Shown here: one piece after another, positions 33,801 to 34,271 of the stretch
Position numbering within the stretch: the stretch's first letter is position 1
Layout: each line of letters opens with the position of its first letter
From: Clostridia bacterium
Lineage (GTDB): Bacteria; Bacillota; Clostridia; Lachnospirales; Lachnospiraceae
DNA: 34,271 bases
NCBI GenBank assembly: GCA_003252135.1
Contig: QKDK01000012.1
Coordinates: 1 to 34,271 of the forward strand
Reading direction: 5' to 3'
Translations under genes and position numbers: made by a program
The notes under the pieces: model-generated
The model's database searches: none
What the model was told of the DNA's origin: nothing
Seen by the model: the letters and a program-made list of their open reading frames with translations, nothing else

Positions 33801-34108
33801 ATTCCGACCGCGGCGTTACAGTAGTTCTTGATACGAAACTGACACCGGAACTGATTGAAGAAGGTTTTGTACGTGAGATCATCAGTAAACTGCAGACCAT
33901 GCGTAAGGAAGCAGATTTTGAAGTAATGGATAAGATCACAGTATACCAGACAGGCAATGAGACCATTGAAGCGATCATGAAAAAGAACGAGACCATGATC
34001 AAGTCTGTTGTTCTTGCAACAAGCTTTATTTATGGCAGTACAGACGGTTATTCAAAAGAGTGGAACTTAAACGGCGAGGACGTAACCCTTGCGGTAAAGA
34101 AGAACTAG
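30836..34108 (+). CDS. ileS: Isoleucyl-tRNA synthetase, type 2 (eukaryote-like)
   Basis: This 1090-residue protein charges tRNA-Ile in the cytosol. HIGH is at residues 55-58 (YDGPPTANGKPHIGHVLT) and KMSKS at 642-646. The editing domain carries GTGVVHIAPAFGEDD, and zinc-type cysteine pairs occur at FCPRCGTP and FCWRCDTP and near CEKCG. The length and motifs (YDGPP with HIGHVLTR, GWDTHGLPVE) fit type 2 IleRS, longer than the common bacterial type 1; type 2 enzymes are often tolerant of mupirocin. A lysine/alanine/glycine-rich insertion of about 35 residues (around residues 248-285, containing KTADKETAKKAGAETG) lies at the start of the editing domain. A GGAGG site precedes the ATG. A T-box with an ATC specifier controls it. 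Confidence 0.97.
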   Translation: MYEKVTADLNFVQREKNVEEFWKENRVFEKSMENREGAPDYMFYDGPPTANGKPHIGHVLTRVIKDMIPRYRTMKGYMVPRKAGWDTHGLPVEIEVEKLLGLNGKEQIEQYGMAPFIEKCKESVWQYKGMWEDFSGTVGFWADMDNPYVTYHNDFIESEWWALKQIWDKGLLYKGYKIVPFCPRCGTPLASHEVAQGYKDVKEKSCYVKFPVKDSRDEYILAWTTTPWTLPSNVALCVHPEITYVKVKVGVDEKGSVVKTADKETAKKAGAETGSMDNIDENTTVAAATEYYYLAKDLLSVIEGDYEIIEEFVGRDLEYKEYEPLFPYAFNDADGNADITSNRNNVKGKKAFYVTCGEYVTTTDGTGVVHIAPAFGEDDAQIGRNYDLPFVQLVNEKGEMKAEATDVAGLFCKKADEPILSLLGKNKTLFKIMKYEHSYPFCWRCDTPLIYYARESWFIKMTAVKENLIRNNNTINWIPKSIGVGRFGEWLENVIDWGISRNRYWGTPLNIWQCECGQMHSIGSIEELQKLSGCASDVELHRPYIDEVTFPCEKCGKTMHRVPEVIDCWFDSGAMPFAQHHYPFENKDLFEKQFPADFISEAVDQTRGWFYSLLAISTLLFDKAPYKNVIVLGHVQDENGQKMSKSKGNAVDPFDALSEYGADAIRWYFYVNSAPWLPNRFHGKIVTEGQRKFMGTLWNTYAFFVLYANIDNFDATKYTLEYDKLPVMDKWLLSRLNSVVKATDENLENYKIPEAARALLDFVDEMSNWYVRRGRERFWAKGMEQDKINAYMTLYTALVTVCKAAAPMIPFMTEQIYRNLVCSIDKKAPISVHLCDFPKVKEEYIDKELEKNMDAVLQIVVLGRACRNASNIKQRQPIADMFVKSEVKLSAFYTEIIEDELNVKSVTFRDDVDTFTSYSFKPQLRTLGKRFGKQLNSLREVLTSLDGATAMKEIKENGTLTIELDGVTEVLEKDDLLIEINQTEGFVSDSDRGVTVVLDTKLTPELIEEGFVREIISKLQTMRKEADFEVMDKITVYQTGNETIEAIMKKNETMIKSVVLATSFIYGSTDGYSKEWNLNGEDVTLAVKKN

Positions 34109-34114
34109 ATTTTA

Positions 34115-34156
34115 GCTCCGGGAATGTCGCAAGGATGCGGTTCCTGGGGCTTTTTT
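34115..34156 (+). terminator. Terminator after ileS
   Basis: GCTCCGGGAA (34115-34124) pairs with TTCCTGGGGC (34141-34150) with two wobbles, followed by six T. It starts 6 nt after the ileS stop. No gene is seen in the remaining 115 bases to the window end. Confidence 0.85.
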
Positions 34157-34271
34157 GCGGATTTTACACTTCTTGCCTGCAGGCACTGGCAAAGAATCAT
34201 GGGACGCTTCCAGCCTGAAAATGTATGATCCAATATATATACCAATGTAAAATCAAGCAGAAATCATATCA

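Overview
The window looks like a chromosomal segment of an anaerobic Clostridia member, most likely a Lachnospiraceae-type gut bacterium. The reasons are strong GGAGG ribosome sites, YesM/YesN-type two-component genes, LplB/YtcP/LplA-type ABC importer genes without an ATPase, several intracellular glycosidases, and a T-box leader in front of ileS. No tRNA, rRNA, CRISPR array, transposase or phage gene was seen.

Left edge (1-2990): an eroded area. It holds the tail of one copy and a broken two-repeat copy of an unrecognised lipoprotein family, then a damaged chemoreceptor gene with a structured leader, then four TGCATGCA palindromes spaced 15 bp apart.

Centre (3009-22939): a glycan-use locus. 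On the minus strand, a LacI-type regulator is followed by a GH29 alpha-L-fucosidase. Divergently, a good sigma-A promoter drives a 909-residue GH67-like protein, a second GH29 and a GH42, ending at a terminator. A second strong promoter drives two permeases and a lipoprotein binding protein. After a hairpin terminator/attenuator come a GH2, a CE15-type glucuronoyl esterase and a GH95 fucosidase/L-galactosidase. None of the seven enzymes has a visible signal peptide. The inferred scheme is import of an acidic, fucosylated (or L-galactosylated), galactose-containing oligosaccharide carrying an esterified uronic acid, with full dismantling in the cytosol. The importer ATPase must be encoded elsewhere (a shared MsmK/UgpC-type subunit is usual).

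Sensing block (22914-29189): a YesM-type kinase and a YesN-type regulator, both on the minus strand, flank a plus-strand pair: an orphan sugar-binding lipoprotein and an alpha/beta hydrolase. Tail-to-tail overlaps occur between GH95 and the kinase (26 bp) and between the hydrolase and the regulator (11 bp). The orphan binding protein may present ligand to the kinase.

Right part (29366-34271): a P-loop protein of unknown role, a possible 45-residue hydrophobic peptide inside a long inverted repeat, and an isoleucine T-box (specifier ATC) controlling a 1090-residue type 2 (eukaryote-like) isoleucyl-tRNA synthetase with its own terminator.
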